A stretch of 13,991 nucleotides of DNA. It comes from Fidelibacterota bacterium (GTDB lineage: Bacteria; Pseudomonadota; Alphaproteobacteria; Rhodospirillales; Rhodospirillaceae). The stretch spans positions 1 through 13,991 of the forward strand of contig CANJEU010000018.1 of NCBI GenBank assembly GCA_947473445.1, written 5' to 3'. The notes under the pieces are model-generated. The model was not told where the DNA came from, did not search any database, and saw only the letters and a list, made by a program, of their open reading frames with translations. The position numbers and the translations under genes were made by a program. Of the stretch, positions 1 to 7,570 are shown piece by piece. Numbering within the stretch: position 1 is the stretch's first letter; each line of letters opens with the position of its first letter.

Positions 1-1
1 C

Positions 2-2257
2 ATCACCATCAGCACGCTTGCGGGAAACGCAAACGGCGCGAGCCTCGTCAACCGCGGCAATATCGCCGTTGAATCGGCGGTGAAGATCACTGGCGCCGTG
101 CGCGCGGTGAATATCACCGGATCCTCCGTGGGCGGCGCAATCACCACCACAACACTCAACGGCGGCTTTCGCAACGAAGGCGGCGACATCACGGCGTTCG
201 GCAAGGACACCACGTCGCAAGCGATCCGTATCGGCGAGTACGCCGCGGTGCCTTCCCTGTTCAACAGTGGCCTGATTCACGCGCAAGGCGTTGATTCGGG
301 CGAAAACGCCAGCACCGGCACGTCGGGCGCGGGTGGCGGCGATGCCTACGGCGTCATCATCGAGGCGAACGCCCGGCTGCTGGAGTTGACCAACACCGGC
401 AAGATCCACGGGGACTCGCGCGGCGTCATCTACAATGCGTACGGCATCGTCGATTATTCGGGCACGCTGACCTCGGTGGTGAACGACGGCATCATCAGCG
501 CCACGCGGCGCGGCTCCGGCACGGCGGTGGCGCTTGACCTCACCCGCGCGAACAACGGCGTCAACGTGCGCAATACCGGCTCGTTTAACGGCTCACTGCT
601 GTTCGGGGCGACGCACGATACCTTCACGAGCACGAGCGGCGCCATTCTTGGCAATATGAACATGGGCGCGGGGAACGACCGCGTCTCGCTGACGAACACG
701 ACCTTCACCGGCACCCTCGACCTTGGCGAAGGGTCCCACAATGTCGCGCTCAACAATACGGTGATGGAAGGCGGCATCCTGCTGGGCGCCGGCGCCACGG
801 CGAACCTCGAGGTCGGCGGCGGCTCGATCACCATCCCGACCACGTCGAGCCTTAATATCACCAACGGTCATATCTTCGGCGGCACGGCACTGAACTTCAA
901 TATCAACGCGCTCGACGAAACCGTCGGGGGCATTAAAGCCGCTGGGCTTCTGACCATCGATGCGCGCACGACGCTCAACACCACGATTACCGGCGCGGTG
1001 GTTGACCAGTTCACCGTCAACCTGATGGAAGCGGGAAGCCTCGTGCTGAATGCCGACCTCGCGGGGCTGCAGCCCGGTTCGACCGTGATGTACCAGCGCC
1101 AGATCAAGCTGGCGGATGCGAACCCCAATATCCTGGAGTATCAGATCACCCGCAGAACGGCCGCGCAGCTCGGACTCACGACGACCCTTGGCTCGATCTA
1201 CGACAACTCCGTCGCGGGCATGGGTCAGGACACCGAATTCTCGGGCGTCATGGCGGCCTTTACCGATCAGGCGAAGTTCGAGGCGGCGCTGGCGGAGATG
1301 GTGCCCGACACGAGCGATGCGGCGCGGCGCGTGGCGCTGTCCTCGCGCGCCCAGGCCGAAGGCGCGCTGCAGCGGCGCATGTCGGGCTTCTTGTCCAATC
1401 GCAACGACCCGCTCGGGCGTTTCCGCTCGGGCTTCTGGCTCCAAGCCTTGTCGCGCTTCGGCAGCGGTGATGGCGCCGGTAACATTCCCGGCTACTCGCT
1501 GTTTTCGGCCGGCGTTGCGGCTGGCGTCGACGCTACCATTGACGATCAGGCCATCGTGGGGCTCAGCCTGGGCCAGACCTTCGGAAAGGCGGAAGAGAAA
1601 GACCGCAATACGGGAGCCGTGAAGCTTTCAACCACAAGTCTCGATTTCTACGGCCGCTGGAACAGCGACTTTGGCTATGTGCAAGGCACACTCGGCTATG
1701 GCTTCAACAGCTATAACGCTGACCGGACCGTTGAGTTCGAGACGGTGGCGCGCGGCACAGCGGGCAGCTCGCCGGGATATCAATGGGGTGCGACGGTCGA
1801 CGTCGGCTCACATATCGTCACGGGGGCGACGATCCTGACCGGATATCTGCGCGGCGCGTATAACAATATCTATCGTCACGCTTATTCGGAAGACGGCGGC
1901 GGCCCGGCCGTGGACTTGCGCTACGACAGCCGTTCCTACACGTCCATTCGTGCCGGCGGCGGGGTAGCGGCGACCCATCGCATTTCGTTCAGCGCGTCGA
2001 ACGCCCTCGCGCTTACGGCGCGCGCCGATTACGCCCACGAGTTCAACAAGACCGCGACATCGGTGGAGGCGCAGTTCATCGCCTCGGGAACAAAGTTCAC
2101 GCTGATGGGGCTGACGCCGGCGCGAAATATCATCGGCGGCGGGGTTGGCGCCGCCTGGGAGCGCCGCCTGAGCACTGTTTCGCTCGACTATGACGCCGAC
2201 AAGGCCGGATCGTACCTCGGCCATTCTCTCTCGCTGACCTATCGCCAGCGGTTTTAA
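2..2257 (+). CDS. Autotransporter (type V secretion) protein, 5' end missing
   Basis: A type Va autotransporter: a beta-helical passenger exported through the outer membrane by its own C-terminal barrel. The frame is open from base 2, so the signal peptide and passenger start lie outside the window; 751 residues are visible. A GTG at 80 is internal, not the true start. Visible residues 1 to about 390 are rich in Gly, Asn and Thr with recurring short turns of the N-x-G-x-I type (NRGNIA, NSGLIHA, NTGKIHG, NDGIISA) and GxGxD-like turns (GAGNDRVSL), typical of a passenger beta-helix. Residues about 415-475 are charged and helical (QAEGALQRRM), fitting the helix that sits in the pore. From FWLQ at about residue 478 to the end, alternating aromatic strands make a barrel of about 274 residues, the usual size of PF03797. 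The last residues YRQRF end in Phe, the Bam assembly signal. Cargo function is unknown. Confidence 0.9.
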   Translation: MTISTLAGNANGASLVNRGNIAVESAVKITGAVRAVNITGSSVGGAITTTTLNGGFRNEGGDITAFGKDTTSQAIRIGEYAAVPSLFNSGLIHAQGVDSGENASTGTSGAGGGDAYGVIIEANARLLELTNTGKIHGDSRGVIYNAYGIVDYSGTLTSVVNDGIISATRRGSGTAVALDLTRANNGVNVRNTGSFNGSLLFGATHDTFTSTSGAILGNMNMGAGNDRVSLTNTTFTGTLDLGEGSHNVALNNTVMEGGILLGAGATANLEVGGGSITIPTTSSLNITNGHIFGGTALNFNINALDETVGGIKAAGLLTIDARTTLNTTITGAVVDQFTVNLMEAGSLVLNADLAGLQPGSTVMYQRQIKLADANPNILEYQITRRTAAQLGLTTTLGSIYDNSVAGMGQDTEFSGVMAAFTDQAKFEAALAEMVPDTSDAARRVALSSRAQAEGALQRRMSGFLSNRNDPLGRFRSGFWLQALSRFGSGDGAGNIPGYSLFSAGVAAGVDATIDDQAIVGLSLGQTFGKAEEKDRNTGAVKLSTTSLDFYGRWNSDFGYVQGTLGYGFNSYNADRTVEFETVARGTAGSSPGYQWGATVDVGSHIVTGATILTGYLRGAYNNIYRHAYSEDGGGPAVDLRYDSRSYTSIRAGGGVAATHRISFSASNALALTARADYAHEFNKTATSVEAQFIASGTKFTLMGLTPARNIIGGGVGAAWERRLSTVSLDYDADKAGSYLGHSLSLTYRQRF

Positions 2258-2270
2258 GCAAAAACGTCTG

Positions 2271-2290
2271 GCGCGATGGGCCCGTCGCGC
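2271..2290. repeat. Inverted repeat downstream of autotransporter
   Basis: A 20-base near-perfect palindrome (GCGCGATGGG then CCCGTCGCGC, one T-G wobble) lies 13 bases after the autotransporter stop. It could fold as a transcriptional end hairpin, but no T-run follows. Bases 2273-2288 recur at 2379-2394 with one change, suggesting a repeat family rather than a simple terminator. Confidence 0.55.
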
Positions 2291-2367
2291 GACGCTCCCG
2301 GTCAAGGACGACAGACTTCCTTTACGGTGTAGGGGAATTGTAAATGCGCGAAAAACCCCACCCCGTC

Positions 2368-2403
2368 ACACTGGGCGGGCGATGGGCCCATCGCCCCCAG
2401 TGT
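2368..2403. repeat. Large imperfect palindrome (REP-like)
   Basis: The outer arms ACACTGGG and CCCAGTGT and the inner arms GGCGATGGG and CCCATCGCC form a stem of about 17 pairs with a two-base bulge (CG at 2376-2377) on the left side. The centre GCGATGGGCCCATCGC (2379-2394) is a perfect palindrome and a 15/16 match to 2273-2288. Such GC-rich intergenic palindromes often belong to dispersed REP-like families. Copies elsewhere in the genome cannot be checked here. Confidence 0.6.
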
Positions 2404-2475
2404 CCTGGGCTGCGAAGCTGGCACTATGCGGCAATCGCTGATTTCTCTGCATGGACCGAGCGTTGACACTCTGGA

Positions 2476-2497
2476 TCCTGGGCATTCGCCCAGGATG
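2476..2497. repeat. Nine-base-pair stem-loop, dispersed-repeat type
   Basis: ATCCTGGGC and GCCCAGGAT are perfect 9-base arms around the loop ATTC. The context (TGGATCCTGGG...CCCAGGATGAC) resembles an intergenic hairpin I know from many alphaproteobacterial genomes. It lies 46 bases past the stop of the minus-strand DUF5666 gene and may act in either direction as a transcription end. No T-run follows on either side. Confidence 0.55.
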
Positions 2498-2543
2498 ACA
2501 CCGGTGTTGGGCGCGATTTTCGTTCACATGCGATAGGCCTGCT

Positions 2544-3686
2544 TTACGGCGGCGCAGCCGGCGGAACCTGCGGGCGAATGTCCGTGGGCGGCGGTTCGGG
2601 CGGCCGCTCGGGCGGAGTGAAGCCCGGGCGCGTGATTGTGGTGATCACGTCACCGGGCACGAAACCCCGCAGCATGATCCCGCGATCGACGATGACATTG
2701 CGCACCGCGTTCTGTCCGTCGCGCGGCAGGGCCGGGATAACGATGCGGTCGGGGACGAAGGTATTGCCGACCGTAAGGCGGCCTTCCATCTGGATCGGCG
2801 AGCCGGCCTTGACGGGGCGCATATCCGTCGGCGAGAGGCGAAGACCCATGAGACGTTCCCCCGGCGCCAGTGTTTGCACCGACAGATCGCGCACGCCGGC
2901 GGTGAAGCGCGCCTCGAGCTGCGGGCGGACGGTTTCGACTGTCAGCCGGCCACCGTCGGCGCGCCCTTCGACAACCACCGCGTCGCCGGCGGCAAAAGGC
3001 GCTGCGCCGCGTGGGGGCGCGTTCAGGGCAAGGGCGCCAATCCGGCCTTCGCGCACGACGCCGGCCACCATGGCCCGCGCACCCGCCTCAGGCAGGCGTA
3101 CGACCGAAGTGCCTTCGATGATGGTATCGGCGCCGCGCAGGCCGGACACCGCAATCCACTCGCCAGGCTGAAGCTTTTCAGGCCGTGCGCCTTGCAGACC
3201 GGCAACGCGCACCGTTTGACCAAGAAGCGTGAGAGATTTGCCGTCTTCGCTGACCGTGGATATCGGGCCCATGGCGGCCAGACGCACGTCGACGCTGGCG
3301 GCCCGCAACTGCCCGTTCTCGGGCTCGGCTTCGACGACGACGAGTTGTCCGAGATGAACATCGGCCGGTGTCGCGGGATGGCCTTCCACCGTGACGACGG
3401 AGCTTTCGTCGATCTCGATCTCGTAGCCGTTCACGCAAATAGAACCAAATCCCGTCACCACGCCGATGATGCCCGCGCGCATGCCCGAACCGCCAAGGCC
3501 GCGCTCCTCATTTGTGACGCCACTGCCGCCGAGGCCGCGATCCGAGGCGATCGATTGAAGCGCTTTGACGCTGCGCGGCTCATCGGCCTCGAACCGGCAG
3601 GCGGCGAATTGCAATGGTCCGGAGGCGCAGGACGCCAGCGCACATAGGGCCGCCCCGCCCACGAGAGTCCGTAGCGCCCGGGTCAT
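2544..3686 (-). CDS. DUF5666-containing lipoprotein
   Basis: A predicted 380-residue lipoprotein of unknown function. Residues 1-20 form a lipoprotein signal with lipobox LASC and lipidated Cys20. Two copies of RGLGGSG (residues 50-56 and 62-68) precede a DUF5666 domain at about 72-135 (GVVTGFGSICVNG, then LGQLVVVEAE). Weaker beta-rich repeats of the same style follow at about 140-200 and 205-320, consistent with a string of small beta domains. The tail (357-380) is very Pro-rich, perhaps a spacer through or against the cell wall. Its ATG overlaps the stop of the DUF6502 gene in an ATGA junction, so the two are translated together and probably work together. The G-[IL]-G-G-[ST]-G motif before DUF5666 is a family habit I recall, but its role is unknown to me. 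Confidence 0.85.
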   Translation of the reverse strand: MTRALRTLVGGAALCALASCASGPLQFAACRFEADEPRSVKALQSIASDRGLGGSGVTNEERGLGGSGMRAGIIGVVTGFGSICVNGYEIEIDESSVVTVEGHPATPADVHLGQLVVVEAEPENGQLRAASVDVRLAAMGPISTVSEDGKSLTLLGQTVRVAGLQGARPEKLQPGEWIAVSGLRGADTIIEGTSVVRLPEAGARAMVAGVVREGRIGALALNAPPRGAAPFAAGDAVVVEGRADGGRLTVETVRPQLEARFTAGVRDLSVQTLAPGERLMGLRLSPTDMRPVKAGSPIQMEGRLTVGNTFVPDRIVIPALPRDGQNAVRNVIVDRGIMLRGFVPGDVITTITRPGFTPPERPPEPPPTDIRPQVPPAAPP

Positions 3687-4549
3687 GGGGACTCGTCTGA
3701 AGAGCCGCCGGACGCCTCGTCGGCGCCCTGGTAGTAATAGACGCCAAGCGCCATGCGGTAGGTGGCGTCTTTCCTGCCCTCGTCATCGTCGGCGCATTTG
3801 AGCGCTTCCTTATTGAGCGTGAGCAAGGTCTTCATGCCGAGTTCCGTGGCGCGCGCCTGAAGCCTCTGAACGCTTTCGGCGGTGAGCTTGTCGTAATAGA
3901 CCGCGCGTTCAAGGTGCGGCGCCCCTTCACCGAGCGCGTTGTGGACGACGGTGGCAATATGATCGCCGACATTGCGCCCCAGGAAATAGACCTTCTCGTC
4001 AAAGCCGCGCTGCGGCACGAAGGCGCCGGCGTTGAGGCGGATGTGCTCGTCCTTGTCGATGGCGACAAGGCCGAGGCGGAGCCATTCGTCGAGGATGACG
4101 CGCGGCGAGACATCGGTCGATACGCTGCGCACTAGGGCGTCGAAGGACGCCGCGCCGGTTCTTGCCGTGCGCGGCAGAGGCGCGGGCGCTCCCTTGGCGT
4201 TGCGGAACTTGCGCTCGCCGGTCCATATCCCGATGAGCCTTGAGCCGAGCGAGACCGCCGGCGGCGGGCTGCGCTCGGGCGGCGGTTCGCTCTGGATGCG
4301 GTTAATATCCTTGCGCTGCAGGCCGGTGACGATGCTGAGGCGGCTGACGGTCGGCACCTCGCCGGCGGCCGCCAGCGACTTTTGCGCTTCGGCGACATAG
4401 ACCGTTTTCAGCAGCCCGGAGAGGTAGGTGAATGTAATGCCGCGCGCGATGAGGAGACGGACGAGCGGCCCCAGCATACGCGTGACGGCGCGCACCAGGG
4501 CCACCGATGGTTGCTTCATGGACGATGAGGTTTGGGAGCCCGGTGACAT
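3683..4549 (-). CDS. DUF6502 family protein
   Basis: A predicted cytoplasmic protein of 288 residues (278 if translation starts at the internal ATG at 4519). The N-terminus (about 20-90) has the family layout: a helical part (MLGPLVRLLIARGITFTYLS) followed by VSRLSIVTGLQRKDINRI, which looks like a winged helix-turn-helix. The middle has RTGAASFDALVRS and a D-V-S-P-R-V-I-L-D-E-W-L-R-L-G segment, again like a small winged helix. The C-terminus YRMALGVYYYQG matches the usual family ending. The function is not established; a DNA-binding or regulatory role is inference from the HTH-like segments. Neither possible start has a good Shine-Dalgarno sequence; the upstream ATG gives a Ser/Gly-rich extension. 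It is first in a two-gene unit with the DUF5666 lipoprotein, overlapping it by ATGA. Confidence 0.85.
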   Translation of the reverse strand: MSPGSQTSSSMKQPSVALVRAVTRMLGPLVRLLIARGITFTYLSGLLKTVYVAEAQKSLAAAGEVPTVSRLSIVTGLQRKDINRIQSEPPPERSPPPAVSLGSRLIGIWTGERKFRNAKGAPAPLPRTARTGAASFDALVRSVSTDVSPRVILDEWLRLGLVAIDKDEHIRLNAGAFVPQRGFDEKVYFLGRNVGDHIATVVHNALGEGAPHLERAVYYDKLTAESVQRLQARATELGMKTLLTLNKEALKCADDDEGRKDATYRMALGVYYYQGADEASGGSSDESP

Positions 4550-4566
4550 GACGCGGGGAGTTTACC

Positions 4567-4581
4567 CGCCGCCCCGCGGCG
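4567..4581. other. Short GC-rich hairpin upstream of DUF6502 gene
   Basis: CGCCGC and GCGGCG are 6-base arms around a 3-base loop, 18 bases upstream of the DUF6502 start at 4549. On the minus strand a T-run (4592-4597) precedes it. It could be a leader hairpin; evidence is structural only and weak in a GC-rich genome. Confidence 0.25.
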
Positions 4582-4634
4582 AGGAAATGGGGAAAAAACC
4601 CGTTTTGACAGGGATACGAAGGTGAGTCTGCCCC

Positions 4635-4979
4635 TTAGAATGCGCCGCACTGCGGGCAGACACATTCCATGCCCGCGCCGCGTTGCGGATGCACTTTATT
4701 GGCCTTCGGTTTCATGAAATGGAAGAGTTCGCATTCCTTGAGGAACGCGCGCTGGGGATCGTCATAGACCTCGAATTTGAAACGGTTGGCCTTCCCGACA
4801 TAAGACTTGAGCACCCGGCGCACATCCGTATCGGACCGGCCGATAAACAACATCTGGAAACGGCCGTCGTCGCCAAGCACCCCGAGCCCGAAGACCCCGG
4901 GGGCGACGTACTTCACTTCCTTATCTATGGACTCAATGGTCAGCGGAAAAGATCCGCGTAGACCGGAGCCGGCCGCCAT
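4635..4979 (-). CDS. Small protein with GIY-YIG-like fold and C-terminal Cys cluster
   Basis: A 114-residue protein I do not recognise by name. The start ATG at 4979 is chosen because a perfect AGGAGG sits 7 bases upstream (4987-4992); the frame stays open further upstream, but there it is an arginine-rich shadow of the opposite gene. Residues 28-30 (GVF), 44-49 (LFIGRS), Arg54/55, a helix with Glu82 or Glu84 and His87 fall in the order expected of a GIY-YIG-type fold (GIY, YIG, Arg, Glu). This is a by-eye resemblance; the first motif lacks the tyrosine, so nuclease activity is doubtful. The C-terminus holds CVCPQC (106-111), which could bind a metal. It is divergent from the gene at 5058 and 85 bases ahead of the DUF6502 gene on the same strand, so co-transcription with that pair is possible. 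Confidence 0.75.
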   Translation of the reverse strand: MAAGSGLRGSFPLTIESIDKEVKYVAPGVFGLGVLGDDGRFQMLFIGRSDTDVRRVLKSYVGKANRFKFEVYDDPQRAFLKECELFHFMKPKANKVHPQRGAGMECVCPQCGAF

Positions 4980-4986
4980 CCCGCGC

Positions 4987-4992
4987 CCTCCT
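4987..4992 (-). promoter_or_regulatory. Strong Shine-Dalgarno sequence fixing the start at 4979
   Basis: AGGAGG on the minus strand, 7 bases before ATG 4979. It decides the start of the small Cys-cluster gene against a much longer open frame reaching 5255. Confidence 0.7.
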
Positions 4993-5057
4993 CTCCCGTA
5001 TCGGCGGTTTACTATAGCGATTGCCTCGGCGGGGTAAAACGGTAACGCTCGCGCGAC

Positions 5058-5339
5058 ATGGGTTGGAAACGCATCGAGTTTGGCAAGGACGCTTGCGCGC
5101 GCGGTCTTCCCGAAGGGCTGATTGCATCCTTTCGAGAGGCCTTTGCCGCGGCGGGGGCACCGGGCAATGCCGCGCTGTTCGAAACAACGGACAACGGCTG
5201 CGTCATATTCTATTTTTCGCCGGGCGCCGCCGCGCTCTTCGACGCGACGCTGCACGCCCTCGGACCCAAGCGGGCAGACGCGCCGCCCGCAAGTGCGCGC
5301 CTTGCCGTGGGCGAGGCCGGCATATGGGGCCGCGCTTAA
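5058..5339 (+). CDS. Hypothetical protein, 93 residues
   Basis: A small protein of unknown function. Its composition is balanced and protein-like, with a hydrophobic core strand CVIFYFSPGAAALF at about residues 48-61 and no signal peptide or long membrane helix. A predicted alpha/beta fold in the cytoplasm is plausible. No catalytic motif was seen. A long minus-strand frame covers its first two thirds, but that frame is Arg-rich and lacks a ribosome site, so this strand is preferred. The stop TAA (5337-5339) overlaps the stop of the convergent dioxygenase gene by 4 bases, leaving no room for a terminator between them. The Shine-Dalgarno region is weak. Confidence 0.65.
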   Translation: MGWKRIEFGKDACARGLPEGLIASFREAFAAAGAPGNAALFETTDNGCVIFYFSPGAAALFDATLHALGPKRADAPPASARLAVGEAGIWGRA

Positions 5340-6517
5340 CCGGCAGCCAACCGCCGCTCTTCAGCTTCGAACTGCGCTTTACGGCGCGCGAGAATATCGC
5401 GCGCCAGCGCGATCGTGGCGCCTTGCGGATCCTGCGCCGCCGCGGTCCTGAACGCGGCCCGGTCGAACAGCGCGTGTTCAGGCGCGAATTCGGTATGCGC
5501 TTGGGCGAGCGCATACAGGTCCTGCATATCCTGACGCGCTGACGGGGCATCAATACCGGAGGCGTTTTCGGCCGCGTCGGCAACGCGCTGAGCCAACGAC
5601 ATGATGATGCGATCGTTGCGAATCACCAAGCCGGCTGGCGGGGCGCCGCGATAGCTGAAGCCGGCGTCAAGATCGGCGCCGCCAACGTGCGCACGCCATT
5701 TGACATAGTAGTCGACCTCCGGGCTGGGCGCTCCGAAGTCGAAAAAGATGGCATTGCGGGATCCGGGCGGCGTTGGACTACAGACAGGGGCCGCCCAAAG
5801 GCGGACCGAACGCTCGACCATCGGAAGGACCGCAAGGTTCGGACGACCTTTGAATCGCAATGCCCCGGCGGAGTGAAAACAGCGCAGGCTGAAAATCACC
5901 AGATCGCCGGGTTCCGACGGAACGTTATGCAATTCCATAGGCTGGATTGGAACATCCAGAGTGAAGTCACCGATCATCATCGGCACGGCGGGCGCCTCGC
6001 GCATCGCATCTTCGGCGCTCCAGTACCGATCATGCTTATACGCGCGCAAGTGACTTCCAGGGGCCACCTTGAGACCACCGCTATATTGGCGATAATTTCG
6101 GAAATAGATCGCGAATCGGTACGCCGGGTAGATGCGGTGATTGCTGCGTGGTTCCCTAAAGAGCGTGGCCGATGTGCCGCGCGCATCGCAGTGATAATCG
6201 TCAAATGGAGTCTTGGTGAGCGCCCCCGGTGTTTTCTCATACGCCAGATTGGTCTCGCGATAATACACGAGGGTATCGCCGAGTAGGGCGCGCGCCAAAC
6301 GGCGCACGCGCTCGTCGTACAGGAGCCATTGAAGCGAGGGCACGGAATGAAGGTCTGGCAGCCGCCCGTCGAACTCGGCGTGCGCCATGGCCAGGTCACG
6401 CTCGATGGCGATCATCTCGTCGCCGCTGAATACGCCCTTCACCAGGCAGAAGCCGTGGGCCTCGGCGACCTCCTTGACGGAGGAGGGATCATTATTGCTG
6501 GAGTAATAGTCTGACAT
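5336..6517 (-). CDS. Phytanoyl-CoA dioxygenase (PhyH) family protein
   Basis: A probable non-haem Fe(II)/2-oxoglutarate-dependent oxygenase of the PhyH family, cytoplasmic, 393 residues from ATG 6517. A TTG three codons upstream (6526) is also possible, but neither has a clear Shine-Dalgarno sequence. Visible motifs in that order, numbered from the ATG: HCD at 109-111 (the iron-binding HxD), GGLKVAPGSH at 147-156 (a family signature), GDLVIFSLRCFHSAG with the distal iron ligand His215, and Arg225 (GRPN) as a candidate 2-oxoglutarate-binding residue. The last 90 or so residues are helical and outside the core fold. The substrate cannot be told; family members hydroxylate fatty acyl-CoAs, ectoine and many secondary metabolites. 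The gene is divergent from an EamA permease, which might move the product or substrate, but that is only proximity. Confidence 0.85.
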   Translation of the reverse strand: MSDYYSSNNDPSSVKEVAEAHGFCLVKGVFSGDEMIAIERDLAMAHAEFDGRLPDLHSVPSLQWLLYDERVRRLARALLGDTLVYYRETNLAYEKTPGALTKTPFDDYHCDARGTSATLFREPRSNHRIYPAYRFAIYFRNYRQYSGGLKVAPGSHLRAYKHDRYWSAEDAMREAPAVPMMIGDFTLDVPIQPMELHNVPSEPGDLVIFSLRCFHSAGALRFKGRPNLAVLPMVERSVRLWAAPVCSPTPPGSRNAIFFDFGAPSPEVDYYVKWRAHVGGADLDAGFSYRGAPPAGLVIRNDRIIMSLAQRVADAAENASGIDAPSARQDMQDLYALAQAHTEFAPEHALFDRAAFRTAAAQDPQGATIALARDILARRKAQFEAEERRLAAG

Positions 6518-6604
6518 GGTGAGCAACGGGGCCGGTTGTGAAATTCAACGATTGAGCTTAGCTATTCCGCGAAATAACGGCAACTAACCGCCGTATGGGG
6601 TGCG
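6518..6604. promoter_or_regulatory. Divergent promoter region, dioxygenase / EamA permease
   Basis: The 87 bases between two divergent starts must carry both promoters. On the minus strand, TTGCCG (6578-6583) and TAAGCT (6555-6560) are spaced by 17 bases, 37 bases before ATG 6517. On the plus strand, TTGAGC (6552-6557) is a possible -35 box with only a poor -10 partner. The two candidates overlap. Confidence 0.3.
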
Positions 6605-7555
6605 ATGATCACACGAAATACGTGGCTGGGGATCGGCTGCGGAGCGGCCGCGGGGGCGCTGTGGGGCTTGGTGTTCGTTGCGCCCGAGGCCACGCGCGAC
6701 TTCACACCCTTCCAACTGGCGACCGCGCGCTATACGTCATACGGCCTGATCTCGATCATGCTGATCGCCCCGCGCTGGCGTGCCATCGTCGCGACGCTGG
6801 GCTTTGCCGAATGGCGCGCGCTCACCTGGATGAGCTTCGTCGGAAATATCGTTTACTTTTTCCTGCTCGGCACCGGCGTGCATCTCGGCGGGGTGGCCAT
6901 GACATCGGTCGTCATCGGCTTTCTACCCGTGAGCGTGACGCTCATCGGCAGCCGCGACCAAGGTGCGGTCCCCCTGCGCAAACTGGCCCCGTCCTTGGTG
7001 CTGGGCACCATCGGCATAATCTGCATCTCGATCGAGGCGCCGCCATCGGTGATAGAACGCGATGAGACCACGCGTCTTATAGGTGTTGCCGCGGCCCTCG
7101 GGGCGCTGGTGTGCTGGACGGCCTTCGCGGTGGCCAACACCCGCTGGCTCGCCCGGGTGAAACATATTTCCAGCCATGACTGGAACCTCCTGGGCGGAGT
7201 CGTCACCGGATCGCTTGCCCTTGTCTGCATCACGCCCGCCTTCCTTCTCGCGCCCGCGACCCATGCGAGCGACGACTGGATGCGCTTTCTGGCGACGGCC
7301 GCGGGCATCGCGCTCGCCGCGTCCATCATCGGGAATATGTTCTGGAACATGGCCAGCCGCTATCTACCGCTGACGCTGATCGGCCAGATGATTCTGTTCG
7401 AAACGCTCTTCGCTTTGCTTTACGGATTTATGTGGGAGCAGCGCCTGCCGACGCCGCTGGAGGTGGCCGCTATCTTGCTGCTGATCACCAGCGTGATCCT
7501 GTGCGTAAGCGCGCACCGGCCCGATCCGCCGGCGGTGCATCCGGAGACGGCTTAA
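6605..7555 (+). CDS. EamA/DMT-family transporter
   Basis: An inner-membrane permease of the drug/metabolite transporter superfamily, 316 residues, with about ten hydrophobic segments in two EamA halves (about 9-145 and 165-305), the usual size and layout. The first half opens with GAAAGALWGLVFVAPEA, with the small-residue/Trp pattern seen in EamA helix 1. The second ends near LEVAAILLLITSVILCVSA, a typical tenth helix, with a short hydrophilic C-tail. Substrate cannot be predicted; relatives export amino acids, purines or other metabolites. A GGGG stretch just before ATG 6605 is a weak ribosome site. Its 3' end is 15 bases from the convergent ABC-F gene. Confidence 0.85.
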   Translation: MITRNTWLGIGCGAAAGALWGLVFVAPEATRDFTPFQLATARYTSYGLISIMLIAPRWRAIVATLGFAEWRALTWMSFVGNIVYFFLLGTGVHLGGVAMTSVVIGFLPVSVTLIGSRDQGAVPLRKLAPSLVLGTIGIICISIEAPPSVIERDETTRLIGVAAALGALVCWTAFAVANTRWLARVKHISSHDWNLLGGVVTGSLALVCITPAFLLAPATHASDDWMRFLATAAGIALAASIIGNMFWNMASRYLPLTLIGQMILFETLFALLYGFMWEQRLPTPLEVAAILLLITSVILCVSAHRPDPPAVHPETA

Positions 7556-7570
7556 AGTGCGACGCGAAAG

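Larger units (their letters stand above)
2258..2543. other. Gene-free spacer between convergent genes
   Basis: This 286-base spacer separates two genes whose 3' ends face each other. It holds three strong inverted repeats (2271-2290, 2368-2403, 2476-2497), listed separately. A 40-codon frame from ATG 2344 to TGA 2466 exists but reads through the central palindrome and is not believed. No RNA gene was recognised. Confidence 0.6.

Noticed and set aside
593..1444. Minus-strand frame of 283 codons opposite the autotransporter
   Set aside because: Arg/His-rich shadow of a strongly supported plus-strand gene.
2344..2466. A 40-codon frame in the spacer after a GGGG-containing stretch
   Set aside because: It reads straight through the large palindrome at 2368-2403 and has no recognisable protein features; repeat structure explains the sequence better.
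4980..5255. Upstream extension of the minus-strand gene ending at 4635
   Set aside because: The extension is Arg/Cys-rich, lies antisense to the gene at 5058 and lacks a ribosome site, while ATG 4979 has a perfect AGGAGG.
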